Source: Promethearchaeota archaeon
Lineage (GTDB): Archaea; Asgardarchaeota; Lokiarchaeia; Sigyniarchaeales; SOKP01
NCBI GenBank assembly: GCA_013375475.1
Contig: JABXKD010000039.1
Location: 1-32,856 of the forward strand
Length of the DNA stretch: 32,856 bases
Direction of reading: 5' to 3'
Each line of letters begins with the position of its first letter. The stretch's first letter is position 1. The translations under genes and the position numbers were made by a program. The notes beneath the pieces are model-generated. The model was not told the DNA's origin. It did not search any database and saw only the letters and a program-made list of their open reading frames with translations. Shown piece by piece: positions 23,220-31,026 of this stretch.

Positions 23220-24635
23220 CTATATACCCATTTCTTTGATTTTTTCCTGATTTTCTCGCACTTTTTCTGGAGTTAACTTGTACCACTTCCAAAAGACAAG
23301 AGCACCTATGATAACAAAAATTGCAGGAATAAGTGCTTGATGAAGATGTATACCCCAAATTGCCGATTCTGGTTGGTTCAACGGTCCTAAAGCTTCGTCG
23401 AAACCTGTAAGCTCATGAACTATTGCGAATGTGAGAGCTTGGATGATAATACCTACTCTACCGAAAAATTGTTGAAAACCCGTATACACTCCCTCTTCGC
23501 GCTTCTTTGTTGTCACTACTGCGTTATCAATTACATCTGCCGATACTGGGAAAATCATTGTCCAAAAACCTCCCATAGCTAATCCCCATAAGAACATTTC
23601 AAAAACTATTAATAAATAAATTCTATAAAATGTTATTGGTATTGTAAAAGCAGCCAGAAGTAAACCAGAAATTAACATTACTTTTTTATTATTTTTGACT
23701 TTCCTCGAGTACAGGGTCCACAAGGGTGTGGAAACTAATACTCCTATAAGAAACGCACCAAAAATAAGCGTAGAGGCTGTAGGAGGCATTTTCAGAGAGT
23801 ATTTTACAGTGTATTGAACTGAAGCCTGCATCGTTTCTACAAGAGACTGATAAAGAAGATAAAATATCATGAATGCGATAAACGGCGTCTGTTTTAATGC
23901 AGTCCACAGGCTTTTGAAAAATGGAGTTTTTTCTCGTTCTCCCGTTTGAGAAGCCAAATAAAGATCAATTGTGACCTGATCTTCGCGTGAACCTGGTATG
24001 GCTACAGCAAAACCTATAAATGTAATAATAGCTACTATTAGACCTTGAAAAGCAAAAGAAGGGAAGTTTGTGGTTGTTTCTGTTGAATATTCAAATAACA
24101 TAGGCGGTAAAATAGAGCCTAGAGCAACACCTATTACGCCTATCATAATATAGATACCGCTGGCGGTTCTACGCTCCTGAACTGATCGAAATTTATCAAC
24201 GAATAACGACTGAAAGTTAACAAAGAAGATTGAGTGAAATGTATCAAACAAACATGTAGTAAAGAGAAGCCAAGCAAACAAAATCCACTCACCTCCTATG
24301 GCATCATATGTTGGTGGCGTAAATATAAGCATGTAAGTAAAACCCCATGGTAGCCCCCCCACTAAAATCCAAGGAAATCTTCGGCCATATTTCTTAGTAA
24401 ACCTAAAAACTCTATTCGTTACATATCCTACAAATGGATCGTTAAACATATTGTAAATTGCAAAAATAGTATATGCAAGAAATATCAACCAAACATTTAA
24501 ACCGAGCTCGGACTCGTAAAAAAAGAATCCAAAAGTCGTAAAGGCAATTCTAAGAAGCTCTCTAGAAAATGAGTTGCAACCATATGAAACCATTCCAATT
24601 TTACTATGTTTAATATCTAATTCGTCTTGTACCAT
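23220..24635 (-). CDS. GPH-family sugar:cation symporter (MelB-like MFS)
   Basis: 471 residues from ATG 24635; an upstream TTG would add four. About 12 transmembrane helices. The region 'YTIFAIYNMFNDPFVGYVTNR' matches the signature of the glycoside-pentoside-hexuronide:cation family, and 'FGRVGIIIQALTFAIVHELTGFD' fits its C-terminal half. Such proteins import sugars or glycosides with Na+ or H+. The sulfatase at 25916 lies nearby on the opposite strand, so uptake of desulfated sugars is a possibility, not shown. It ends at a T8 tract (23191-23198). Confidence 0.82.
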   Translation of the reverse strand: MVQDELDIKHSKIGMVSYGCNSFSRELLRIAFTTFGFFFYESELGLNVWLIFLAYTIFAIYNMFNDPFVGYVTNRVFRFTKKYGRRFPWILVGGLPWGFTYMLIFTPPTYDAIGGEWILFAWLLFTTCLFDTFHSIFFVNFQSLFVDKFRSVQERRTASGIYIMIGVIGVALGSILPPMLFEYSTETTTNFPSFAFQGLIVAIITFIGFAVAIPGSREDQVTIDLYLASQTGEREKTPFFKSLWTALKQTPFIAFMIFYLLYQSLVETMQASVQYTVKYSLKMPPTASTLIFGAFLIGVLVSTPLWTLYSRKVKNNKKVMLISGLLLAAFTIPITFYRIYLLIVFEMFLWGLAMGGFWTMIFPVSADVIDNAVVTTKKREEGVYTGFQQFFGRVGIIIQALTFAIVHELTGFDEALGPLNQPESAIWGIHLHQALIPAIFVIIGALVFWKWYKLTPEKVRENQEKIKEMGI

Positions 24636-24810
24636 ATTTCTTACCAATTTTTTTTAATAAATTATGTGTGTATTTTTAAATATTAGATTACCATCTTTTT
24701 ATAGTTTATAGTTTTTATTGATTGTATAGAATGTAATATAAGATTCTTTCTCAAACAATAATTGTATTGAAAATTTATCCAAAAAGAATAATTTGAAGTA
24801 ATTTTGACCT

Positions 24811-25797
24811 CTAAAAGTCGATAAAACCTCCATAGGCTTTATCCAGATCGTAAGAAGATCTGAGTTCTCTTAAAGTCTTGAATCCCGTTTCACTAATCAT
24901 TGTTTGCATTCTTTTTGTAATCTTTTGATATATTTCATTTAACAAATCTAACCATATTTGCAATGCTCTAGTTATAAATTTACCTATTGTTCCTTTATAA
25001 TATTCTAGAGCTGATTTCTTATCTTTTTCGTTCATAATACTGAGCCAAGGACTGTGTAATCGCAAATTTTCAAGGAATCGTAAGGTACCTTCAGCTCTTT
25101 TATAAAATCGTTCGTCCTCATCAAGATATCGATTCACTAAGAGAAAATCCAAGCACTTTGTTCTCCAAATACCAAAACTCACTGGAAAAGGAATAATAGA
25201 GATATCTATCAATTCATCTACAATTTTTTTTCGAATTTGATGATTTTTTTGATTTGTTTGGGCTTCCACTATTAACGCTTCAATACGCCTTCGTGCGTCA
25301 TCCATCCTCATTATTTCATACAGTGAACCTCTTCCTGTAATAGATTCTAATACGTGGCTATCAGATTTTTCTGGATTTGTTAGGCAATCTTCTATCGCTT
25401 TTTTCAAATTATTCTTAAATTGAGTGATTTTCTCTTCATTATGAAGGTCTTAAAATATAGTGGCTTTTGGACTCACATCAAAAGGCAATTTTGTGCCTTC
25501 CTCCGCAATCGTAATTGTATTATGTTTGAAACTCTGCCTTACACCGAGCTCCCAAAACACATTCGGGTTGTGATCTGTGAGGTCTGCTAACACTATCGGT
25601 GAAGTAACTAGCGATTGTATAATTTTTTTTAAAATGTCCTCACGCATCGCCTCCACACGGTAGGTCTCCACCCCTATTTCTTTTATGGTTGGCTTCAAAA
25701 GCTCTTCGAAATGCCTTGTCCAGTATCCTTCAGTATGTTCCTCACTACTCTTCGAAAATGGCATGATCACGAAGCAGCTTGAATTTATCTCAGACAT
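24811..25797 (-). pseudogene. NDT/TIR-like nucleotide-processing protein gene interrupted by an in-frame TAA
   Basis: Two frames, 25797-25450 (115 residues) and the rest to 24811, are in the same reading frame, separated only by TAA at 25450-25452. The N-terminal part is a nucleoside 2-deoxyribosyltransferase/TIR-like domain: CFVIMPFS (8-15), then ADLTDHNPNVFWELGVRQ with presumed catalytic E83, and LPFDVSPKATIF. In intact relatives this last strand runs on into a segment like the 'DLHNEEKITQFKNNLKKAIEDCL' seen here after the stop. The C-terminal ~200 residues are helical and unknown (contains SITGRGSLYEIMR). The simplest reading is one gene of ~328 residues broken by a single nonsense change, or a base error. 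An independent second gene would have to start at TTG 25407. Confidence 0.7.
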
Positions 25798-25915
25798 TAA
25801 GTTCTAACCCTTTTAATAATACTAATTATTGAGTTTATTAATTACCAAAAATAATATAAGTGTTACTGAAAGAAAGATTAATTTAATTCCACAAACACTA
25901 ATAATATGAAATAAG

Positions 25916-27214
25916 TTGAAGAAACCTAACATAATACTGTTTATAACTCACGATCAAGGGCAATTTTTAGGCTGTTACGATACACCTCAAACGCCAAATT
26001 CATTACATACACCTAACCTGGACAAGCTAGCCAAAGATGGGATACGATTTACGAATTACTTTTGTACAGCTCCTCAATGTAGCCCAAGTCGAGGAAGTAT
26101 TCAAACATCGTTATATCCTCATCAAAATGGTTTAATAGGGCTCGTTAATCGGGGGTGGACTTTACCTCCTCACAATAAAACGATGCCTATGTATCTTAAG
26201 GAAAGCGGGTATACAACCCATTTACTTGGTTTACAACACGAGAGCGTTGATGTCAAAACATTAGGATACGATACTGTTAGTAAAAGGATGAAGGACTATA
26301 AATACGATACTAAAATAATGTTAAATGAATATAAAAAATTCTTTGAAGCACATCAAGACGATGAAAAGCCTTTTTTCGCGAATTTAGGCGTAATTGAGAT
26401 ACACCGCCCTTTTCACATATGGAGTGAACCAGTGGATCCAAAAACGGTTATAGTTCCTCCTTTTCTACCTGAATCTGATAAAGTCCGAGAAGATTTAGGT
26501 TTATTTTATGGAATTATTAACCCTGTAGACGAAACTATAGGAAAAATTCTTGAATTTTTAGACAATACTGGTTTAAGAGAGAATAACCTTTTCATTTACA
26601 CAACTGATCATGGTAGCCCTTTCCCAAGAGCTAAATGTACGCTATATGATCCGGGCATAAAGACTCTTCTCATAATGAACTGTCCTAATAACATTTTCTT
26701 TAATGGCGGAAAAGTCTTTGAGCAAATGATAAGTAATATTGATCTTTTACCAACATTATTAGAATTTATTGGAGCAGAAATTCCAGAAAACATAGAGGGG
26801 AAAAGCTTTCTACCTGTTCTAAAAGATACTAATCTTCCTTTTAGGAGAGAAATTTTTACAGAAAAAAATTATCACGATATATATGATCCTATGAGGAGCG
26901 TCAGAACTAAAGAATATAAATATATTCATAATTTTGAGCCTAACGAATCTCTATATCAAATGCCGATCCTTATTGAGAGGAGTCTTTCTGGTCAAATTCT
27001 AAAGGATAAAATAAAAATGAATAGAAAAAAAGAAGAATTTTATGATTTAAAAGAAGATCCACTCGAATATAACAACCTTGCATATAATCCTGCTTATAAT
27101 GAAGTTTTGCTCGAATTAAGACAAAAATTATTTAATTGGATGAAAAAAACTGACGATCCTTTGTTAAAAGGGAAAATAAAGGATGAAAGGCAAAAACCTC
27201 CAAGAAAGTATTAA
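25916..27214 (+). CDS. Sulfatase (Cys-type, alkaline phosphatase superfamily)
   Basis: 432 residues from TTG 25916, the only start available as TGA precedes it closely in frame. The active-site motif C55-S-P-S-R59 is the C-x-P-x-R sulfatase signature, in which Cys is converted to formylglycine. Metal-binding residues are visible in THDQGQ (D13, Q14) and YTTDHGSPF. The family hydrolyses sulfate esters or N-sulfates; the style (short, ending in 'EFYDLKEDPLEYNNLAYNP') is like heparan-N-sulfatase and arylsulfatase A relatives. No signal peptide, so probably cytoplasmic. No formylglycine-generating enzyme gene is in the window. Confidence 0.88.
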   Translation: MKKPNIILFITHDQGQFLGCYDTPQTPNSLHTPNLDKLAKDGIRFTNYFCTAPQCSPSRGSIQTSLYPHQNGLIGLVNRGWTLPPHNKTMPMYLKESGYTTHLLGLQHESVDVKTLGYDTVSKRMKDYKYDTKIMLNEYKKFFEAHQDDEKPFFANLGVIEIHRPFHIWSEPVDPKTVIVPPFLPESDKVREDLGLFYGIINPVDETIGKILEFLDNTGLRENNLFIYTTDHGSPFPRAKCTLYDPGIKTLLIMNCPNNIFFNGGKVFEQMISNIDLLPTLLEFIGAEIPENIEGKSFLPVLKDTNLPFRREIFTEKNYHDIYDPMRSVRTKEYKYIHNFEPNESLYQMPILIERSLSGQILKDKIKMNRKKEEFYDLKEDPLEYNNLAYNPAYNEVLLELRQKLFNWMKKTDDPLLKGKIKDERQKPPRKY

Positions 27215-27275
27215 TATTGGGGCAATTAGTAAAACTGCCAATTTTAATTACTAACTGATTATTTTTTCAATTAAA

Positions 27276-28562
27276 GTGATTATTAACCAACTTCAACAAA
27301 TATTTGCAGATGCCTCTCTAAGCGGTATAGAATCTTCAAATGAGATTGAAAAGACACAAATTTATACCGATTTTCTCAAATCATTTCCCAACCTTTCTGA
27401 AGTATTTGAACTGGGAATAACCAGAGATAAACAAGAGTTTACAAGAACAATAAAACATATTTTTAGATCTATCAAAATTTTTCTAAATATCTTAAGTGAT
27501 TCTTTTACTTATGAAGGTTTTTCGAGTCAGACATTATCGAAGATTCTTAAGAAACTAGAGAAAGTTCAACAATATAATAGTTTAATATTCCCTTTAATTC
27601 TAAGTTATCACGATATTGGAAAGTTTATACGCAAGAGAGATCACCCTCATCAAAGCTTTATTTTGATATCCACACGAAACCTCCTTTCACCTTTCAATTT
27701 ATTAGAAAATGATAGAATGTTAATCGAGAAGGTCATACAATACCACGTTCTCTTTGCAACCATTTATACGGGAGAATCGACGTATTATGGAAGTTACTCG
27801 TTAATAAGGGATCCAATTTTAGCTCAACTACTCTCTGATCATAAATATTTAAGTTTATTCATTGATTTACTTGAAATTTTCACTTATATAGATATATTGG
27901 GGTATTCTTATTCGAGGATCTTTGATCATTATCCCGTGTATTATGAAAAAATTAATCAAAATCTCAAAGACATATTTAGATTGTTACCTAATGAAGAAAA
28001 AGCGATTCAAAAGGCGCTCCTCTATTCTCAGGAGTGGATCGACTGGAGGATAGCTGGAGCTTTAAGAATCTTTCAATTTGTAGGAACAAAATCGTATCTA
28101 ACAGAAAATTTTTATTTTAATGTAATAAAATCTAGTTTAGAGTCAATTCCCTACGAACAATTCAATTTTACTAGAATGGAATGGGAACAACTAAAGGAGA
28201 GCCTATTAAAACAATCGTGTAAAATTCAAATTAAGTACGGTCTTGCTTTTCTGATGATATTGGCTTTTGGATCTTTTCATCGATCTTCATTTAATGAAGA
28301 TGTAAAAATATCACATAAATTGATACTATTCTGGATGTTACTATGCCAAGAGACGAAAAATCGCTCCGTTAAGGATGAAAAGGGTTTATGGAATGTTTAT
28401 GTACTCGGAATTCATAATTGGTTTACTTTACCAAGAAAGAATTTATTGAAAATTGATGAAAAACTAATATCTACTGTTATTCAGGAAGCTGAATCCTTTT
28501 TTGATGAAGAATTAAGGGAATATACATTAAATTTAGATTTGAGTATAATTGATTCTCAATAG
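27276..28562 (+). CDS. HD-domain protein, putative phosphohydrolase
   Basis: 428 residues from GTG 27276. An HD signature is visible: a possible first His at H61, H112-D113 in SYHDIGKF, His residues in RDHPHQSF (H123, H125), and H157 in IQYHVLF. This is the ligand order of HD-superfamily metal-dependent phosphohydrolases. The C-terminal ~220 residues are helical with no recognised motif. Substrate (nucleotide, cyclic nucleotide or other) unknown. It starts 61 bases after the sulfatase and may follow it in one transcript. Confidence 0.65.
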   Translation: MIINQLQQIFADASLSGIESSNEIEKTQIYTDFLKSFPNLSEVFELGITRDKQEFTRTIKHIFRSIKIFLNILSDSFTYEGFSSQTLSKILKKLEKVQQYNSLIFPLILSYHDIGKFIRKRDHPHQSFILISTRNLLSPFNLLENDRMLIEKVIQYHVLFATIYTGESTYYGSYSLIRDPILAQLLSDHKYLSLFIDLLEIFTYIDILGYSYSRIFDHYPVYYEKINQNLKDIFRLLPNEEKAIQKALLYSQEWIDWRIAGALRIFQFVGTKSYLTENFYFNVIKSSLESIPYEQFNFTRMEWEQLKESLLKQSCKIQIKYGLAFLMILAFGSFHRSSFNEDVKISHKLILFWMLLCQETKNRSVKDEKGLWNVYVLGIHNWFTLPRKNLLKIDEKLISTVIQEAESFFDEELREYTLNLDLSIIDSQ

Positions 28563-28571
28563 TTTTAATTA

Positions 28572-28589
28572 GAAATATATTTCTTTTTT
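28572..28589 (+). terminator. Palindrome plus T-tract terminator after the HD-domain gene
   Basis: The 12-base palindrome GAAATATATTTC (28572-28583) is followed at once by TTTTTT (28584-28589), directly downstream of the stop at 28562. Confidence 0.5.
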
Positions 28590-28622
28590 AGAATTATTCA
28601 AATGTAATATTTCAATATGCAT

Positions 28623-28640
28623 TACCATATTATTGTGGTA
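28623..28640. repeat. Inverted repeat upstream of alaX
   Basis: TACCA (28623-28627) and TGGTA (28636-28640) are separated by 8 bases, with CAT/ATG outside extending the pairing around one bulge. It lies ~45 bases before the alaX start. It might be an operator or chance. Confidence 0.3.
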
Positions 28641-28684
28641 TGTTAAATAGATCGTAAAAGAAGCGTTTCACGAACTTATTTATT

Positions 28685-29830
28685 ATGACAGAAAAATTGT
28701 ATTGGGACAACCCTTATGACACCCGTTTTGAAGCAAAAATAATCGATATTGATGAAGATGGAATAATATTAGATAAAACTCTTTTTTATCCTGAAGGTGG
28801 GAATCAAACTAGCGATAAAGGTGTTATTATTAATAAAGGTAATATATTTAGCATCGATCATGTTTTAAAGAAAGGGGAACTAATTGTTCACCACATTTCG
28901 GAGCCTTCTGTTGAGAAATTGAAAAAGGGTGATAGTATTGAAGGAGAGATAGATTGGGAATATCGTTATGGTATTATGCGAGCTCATTCTTCTCAGCATG
29001 TCTTATCTGCAGTCTTTAAGAATTTATTAGATATTGATACCATTCGGGCAAATATATCTTTTGAAGAAGTTTCCCTCCACGTAAATAAAAGCGTAAGTGA
29101 AACTGATTTGAAAAATGTCGTAATCCAATTTTTTAACATATGTACCACACAGAATCTTCCATTTCGCAGTAAATTTGTCCCTCAAAATGAAATTAAAGAT
29201 TTAAATGTCAAAATAAGAGGCGGAGTAACTGCCGATACCAACCTTAGAATAATTAAAATAGAAGATTATGATATAAACTGCTGCGGTGGGACCCATATTG
29301 GCAATTCATCAGAGATTGGGCCTATATACTTTTATGAGATCAAAAAGGGAAAGGAATTTAAATATTATGTGGGAAATAAAGCCATTGAAATGCTTTCTAT
29401 ACAAAATCTTAATGCTGTTGATCTAGCTGGCTCATTAAATATTTCTATTACGAACCTGTATAAAACTCTTAAGGCTCAGTTCGTTAAACTTAAAGAAGAT
29501 CATGAAAATTTGATATTAAAAACGCTGGAACTACTTGCTCACACTCCTACTTCCACTTTAAAGGGAATTAATATCGGCGTTTTAAATTTTGAAGTAGATT
29601 ATAAGTTATTATCAAAAGCTTTTAAAAATTTCCCCCCCAAATATCTTCTAATAATGAAATCCGGCAATAATAAAGTACACTTACTTTCTAATAATGACAT
29701 TTTCAAAGCAAACGAAATTATTGATGAGTTAATCAAGAAGTATGGGGGTAAAGGAGGAGGAAGTCCAAGATCAGCTCAAGCTACTCTAAATAATGAAGCT
29801 GCGGATATAATTTCACATCTAATAGAATAA
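28685..29830 (+). CDS. alaX: AlaX-type tRNA-Ala editing protein (long form with DHHA1-like tail)
   Basis: 381 residues. The alanyl-tRNA synthetase editing domain is plain: FYPEGGNQTSDKG (34-46), zinc ligands H101-x3-H105 in HSSQH, and C200/H204 in CCGGTH. It deacylates Ser- or Gly-mischarged tRNA-Ala in trans. Residues ~250-381 correspond to the C-terminal DHHA1 domain of AlaRS, with the Gly-rich GGKGGGSP, so this is the long AlaX-L form. There is no aminoacylation domain. No Shine-Dalgarno sequence precedes ATG 28685, suggesting a leaderless or weakly led message. Confidence 0.92.
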   Translation: MTEKLYWDNPYDTRFEAKIIDIDEDGIILDKTLFYPEGGNQTSDKGVIINKGNIFSIDHVLKKGELIVHHISEPSVEKLKKGDSIEGEIDWEYRYGIMRAHSSQHVLSAVFKNLLDIDTIRANISFEEVSLHVNKSVSETDLKNVVIQFFNICTTQNLPFRSKFVPQNEIKDLNVKIRGGVTADTNLRIIKIEDYDINCCGGTHIGNSSEIGPIYFYEIKKGKEFKYYVGNKAIEMLSIQNLNAVDLAGSLNISITNLYKTLKAQFVKLKEDHENLILKTLELLAHTPTSTLKGINIGVLNFEVDYKLLSKAFKNFPPKYLLIMKSGNNKVHLLSNNDIFKANEIIDELIKKYGGKGGGSPRSAQATLNNEAADIISHLIE

Positions 29831-29945
29831 CTTATTTATAATTAAATAGATTGAAGATGTGCTAAATAATTTACAGGCAGATATTATCTCAGATTTAAGA
29901 TTCTAAAATTTTTAATACTTTTAGAACTCTTATAAAAAAAACGGG

Positions 29946-30359
29946 TTAAATTTCATAGGATTCTATTGATAAGCCAAAATCTTGGAAGTGACGAATATTT
30001 CTCGTTATAAGTTTTTCGCTGTTCATTAGTTTTGCGGTTGTACCAATTATACAATCTGCTAAGTCAAGTGTAATCCCCTTTGCTCTTAAATAACCTTTCA
30101 ATTTTCCTGATTCTTGGAGTATTTGAAAATTTAGAGGAATTATATGAAATTCAGAAAGAATTTTTTCCATTTGGTTTTTGATTTGAGTATAAATTTTCTC
30201 ACTTTTTTTTTCTTTTGTATATCCTAATCCATCATAAATCTCGGCTATAGTTATAGCAGAAATAAAAATAGATTGGTCAGAATAAGGCTTTAAAACGGAT
30301 TTTACTTTAGATCTCCCACGCCAAATATCAATAACTACAGTAGTATCCACGATTATCAT
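29946..30359 (-). CDS. vapC: VapC-type PIN-domain ribonuclease toxin
   Basis: 137 residues. PIN acidic residues are in place: D5 (IIVDTT), E40 (TIAEIYDGL), D99 and D102 (LDLADCIIGTTA), and the closing TRNIRHFQDF. VapC toxins cleave RNA (tRNA or rRNA) when free of antitoxin. It begins 2 bases after the vapB stop, with GGAG inside the end of vapB as ribosome site, giving coupled translation. Confidence 0.92.
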   Translation of the reverse strand: MIIVDTTVVIDIWRGRSKVKSVLKPYSDQSIFISAITIAEIYDGLGYTKEKKSEKIYTQIKNQMEKILSEFHIIPLNFQILQESGKLKGYLRAKGITLDLADCIIGTTAKLMNSEKLITRNIRHFQDFGLSIESYEI

Positions 30360-30361
30360 AT

Positions 30362-30616
30362 TTAGTCTCCCCAGATTTCTGAGAATTTTGAAGATGAAAT
30401 AATAGCATCTTTCTTTTTTCCTTCCTTAACAGATGTTTCAAAATCATCTAAATCCTCATCCGAAAGATTATTTGCGATTCCAAAATGTTTTAATGGATCC
30501 TTCCTTTGATTTTCAATCAACCTTTCTAATAATTCTGAAAAACTTTCATTCGGATTTTTTAATTTCTTCAGGTTTTTATATATATCATCCCTAATTGAAA
30601 TCATTTTTGAAGTCAT
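30362..30616 (-). CDS. vapB: VapB-type antitoxin
   Basis: 84 residues from ATG 30616; an ATG four codons upstream (30628) is possible, but GGTGAGA between them looks like the ribosome site for the later ATG. The N-terminus 'SKMISIRDDIYKNLKKLK...SFSELLERLI' is a ribbon-helix-helix DNA-binding domain. The C-terminal acidic/Lys-rich tail ending in 'FSEIWGD' would bind VapC. Immediately upstream is a long palindrome suited to autoregulation. Confidence 0.88.
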   Translation of the reverse strand: MTSKMISIRDDIYKNLKKLKNPNESFSELLERLIENQRKDPLKHFGIANNLSDEDLDDFETSVKEGKKKDAIISSSKFSEIWGD

Positions 30617-30631
30617 ATCTCTCACCATTAA

Positions 30632-30657
30632 TATAAATATTTATATAAATATTTATA
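30632..30657. promoter_or_regulatory. 26-bp perfect AT palindrome: vapBC promoter/operator
   Basis: A perfect 26-base palindrome composed only of A and T, itself two copies of ATAAATATTTAT head to tail with overlap. It includes TATA-box sequence and lies 16 bases upstream of the vapB start. A ribbon-helix-helix dimer pair on tandem half-sites could bind here and block the promoter, the usual VapBC autoregulation. Confidence 0.6.
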
Positions 30658-30686
30658 CTTAAAGACTTATAATCTTTTCTGAATAC

Positions 30687-30932
30687 TTAACCAATACTTG
30701 GTTCTATAATCATTTTTAAGGCTTTATCAATAGGTAGATTCTTTAAATCACTCGCTTTTTCATAATGGTCTCCACAAAACCATTCTGCATAAGGAGGATG
30801 TCCAACCATTCCATTTTCTTCCATTATTTTATCCCATTTTTTGTCTGAAGGTCTTTTTTTAAAATATATTAATCCTCCATCATCAGGATAATCTAACCTT
30901 TTATCACAAATACAACATACTGGGGGTTTCAT
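30687..30932 (-). CDS. Small zinc-finger-like protein
   Basis: 81 residues. C6-x2-C9 (CCIC) near the start and C53-x2-H56 (CGDH) form a likely zinc site in the style of treble-clef or zinc-ribbon proteins. The rest is polar and contains 'GGLIYFKKRPSDKKWD'. No family name can be given. It lies upstream of vapBC on the same strand, but the palindromic promoter between them suggests separate transcription. Confidence 0.75.
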   Translation of the reverse strand: MKPPVCCICDKRLDYPDDGGLIYFKKRPSDKKWDKIMEENGMVGHPPYAEWFCGDHYEKASDLKNLPIDKALKMIIEPSIG

Positions 30933-31026
30933 TTTTCTGTGTGTTAATTTTGTATCAAATTTATTTGAAAAAAGACATTATTGATATTAAATCTATTTTT
31001 ATTCAAAAACAGGTGAAAGATGAAGT
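30933..31026. promoter_or_regulatory. Divergent intergenic region, zinc-finger-like gene / aminopeptidase
   Basis: 94 bp of AT-rich DNA between divergent starts. On the plus strand GGTGAAAGATGAAGT precedes ATG 31027 and includes a usable Shine-Dalgarno (GGTGA) ~10 bases upstream. Confidence 0.35.

Noticed and set aside
28563..28684. A tRNA or small RNA gene in this gap
   Set aside because: Only short hairpins and an AT-rich promoter-like segment are visible; no cloverleaf or conserved T-loop sequence.
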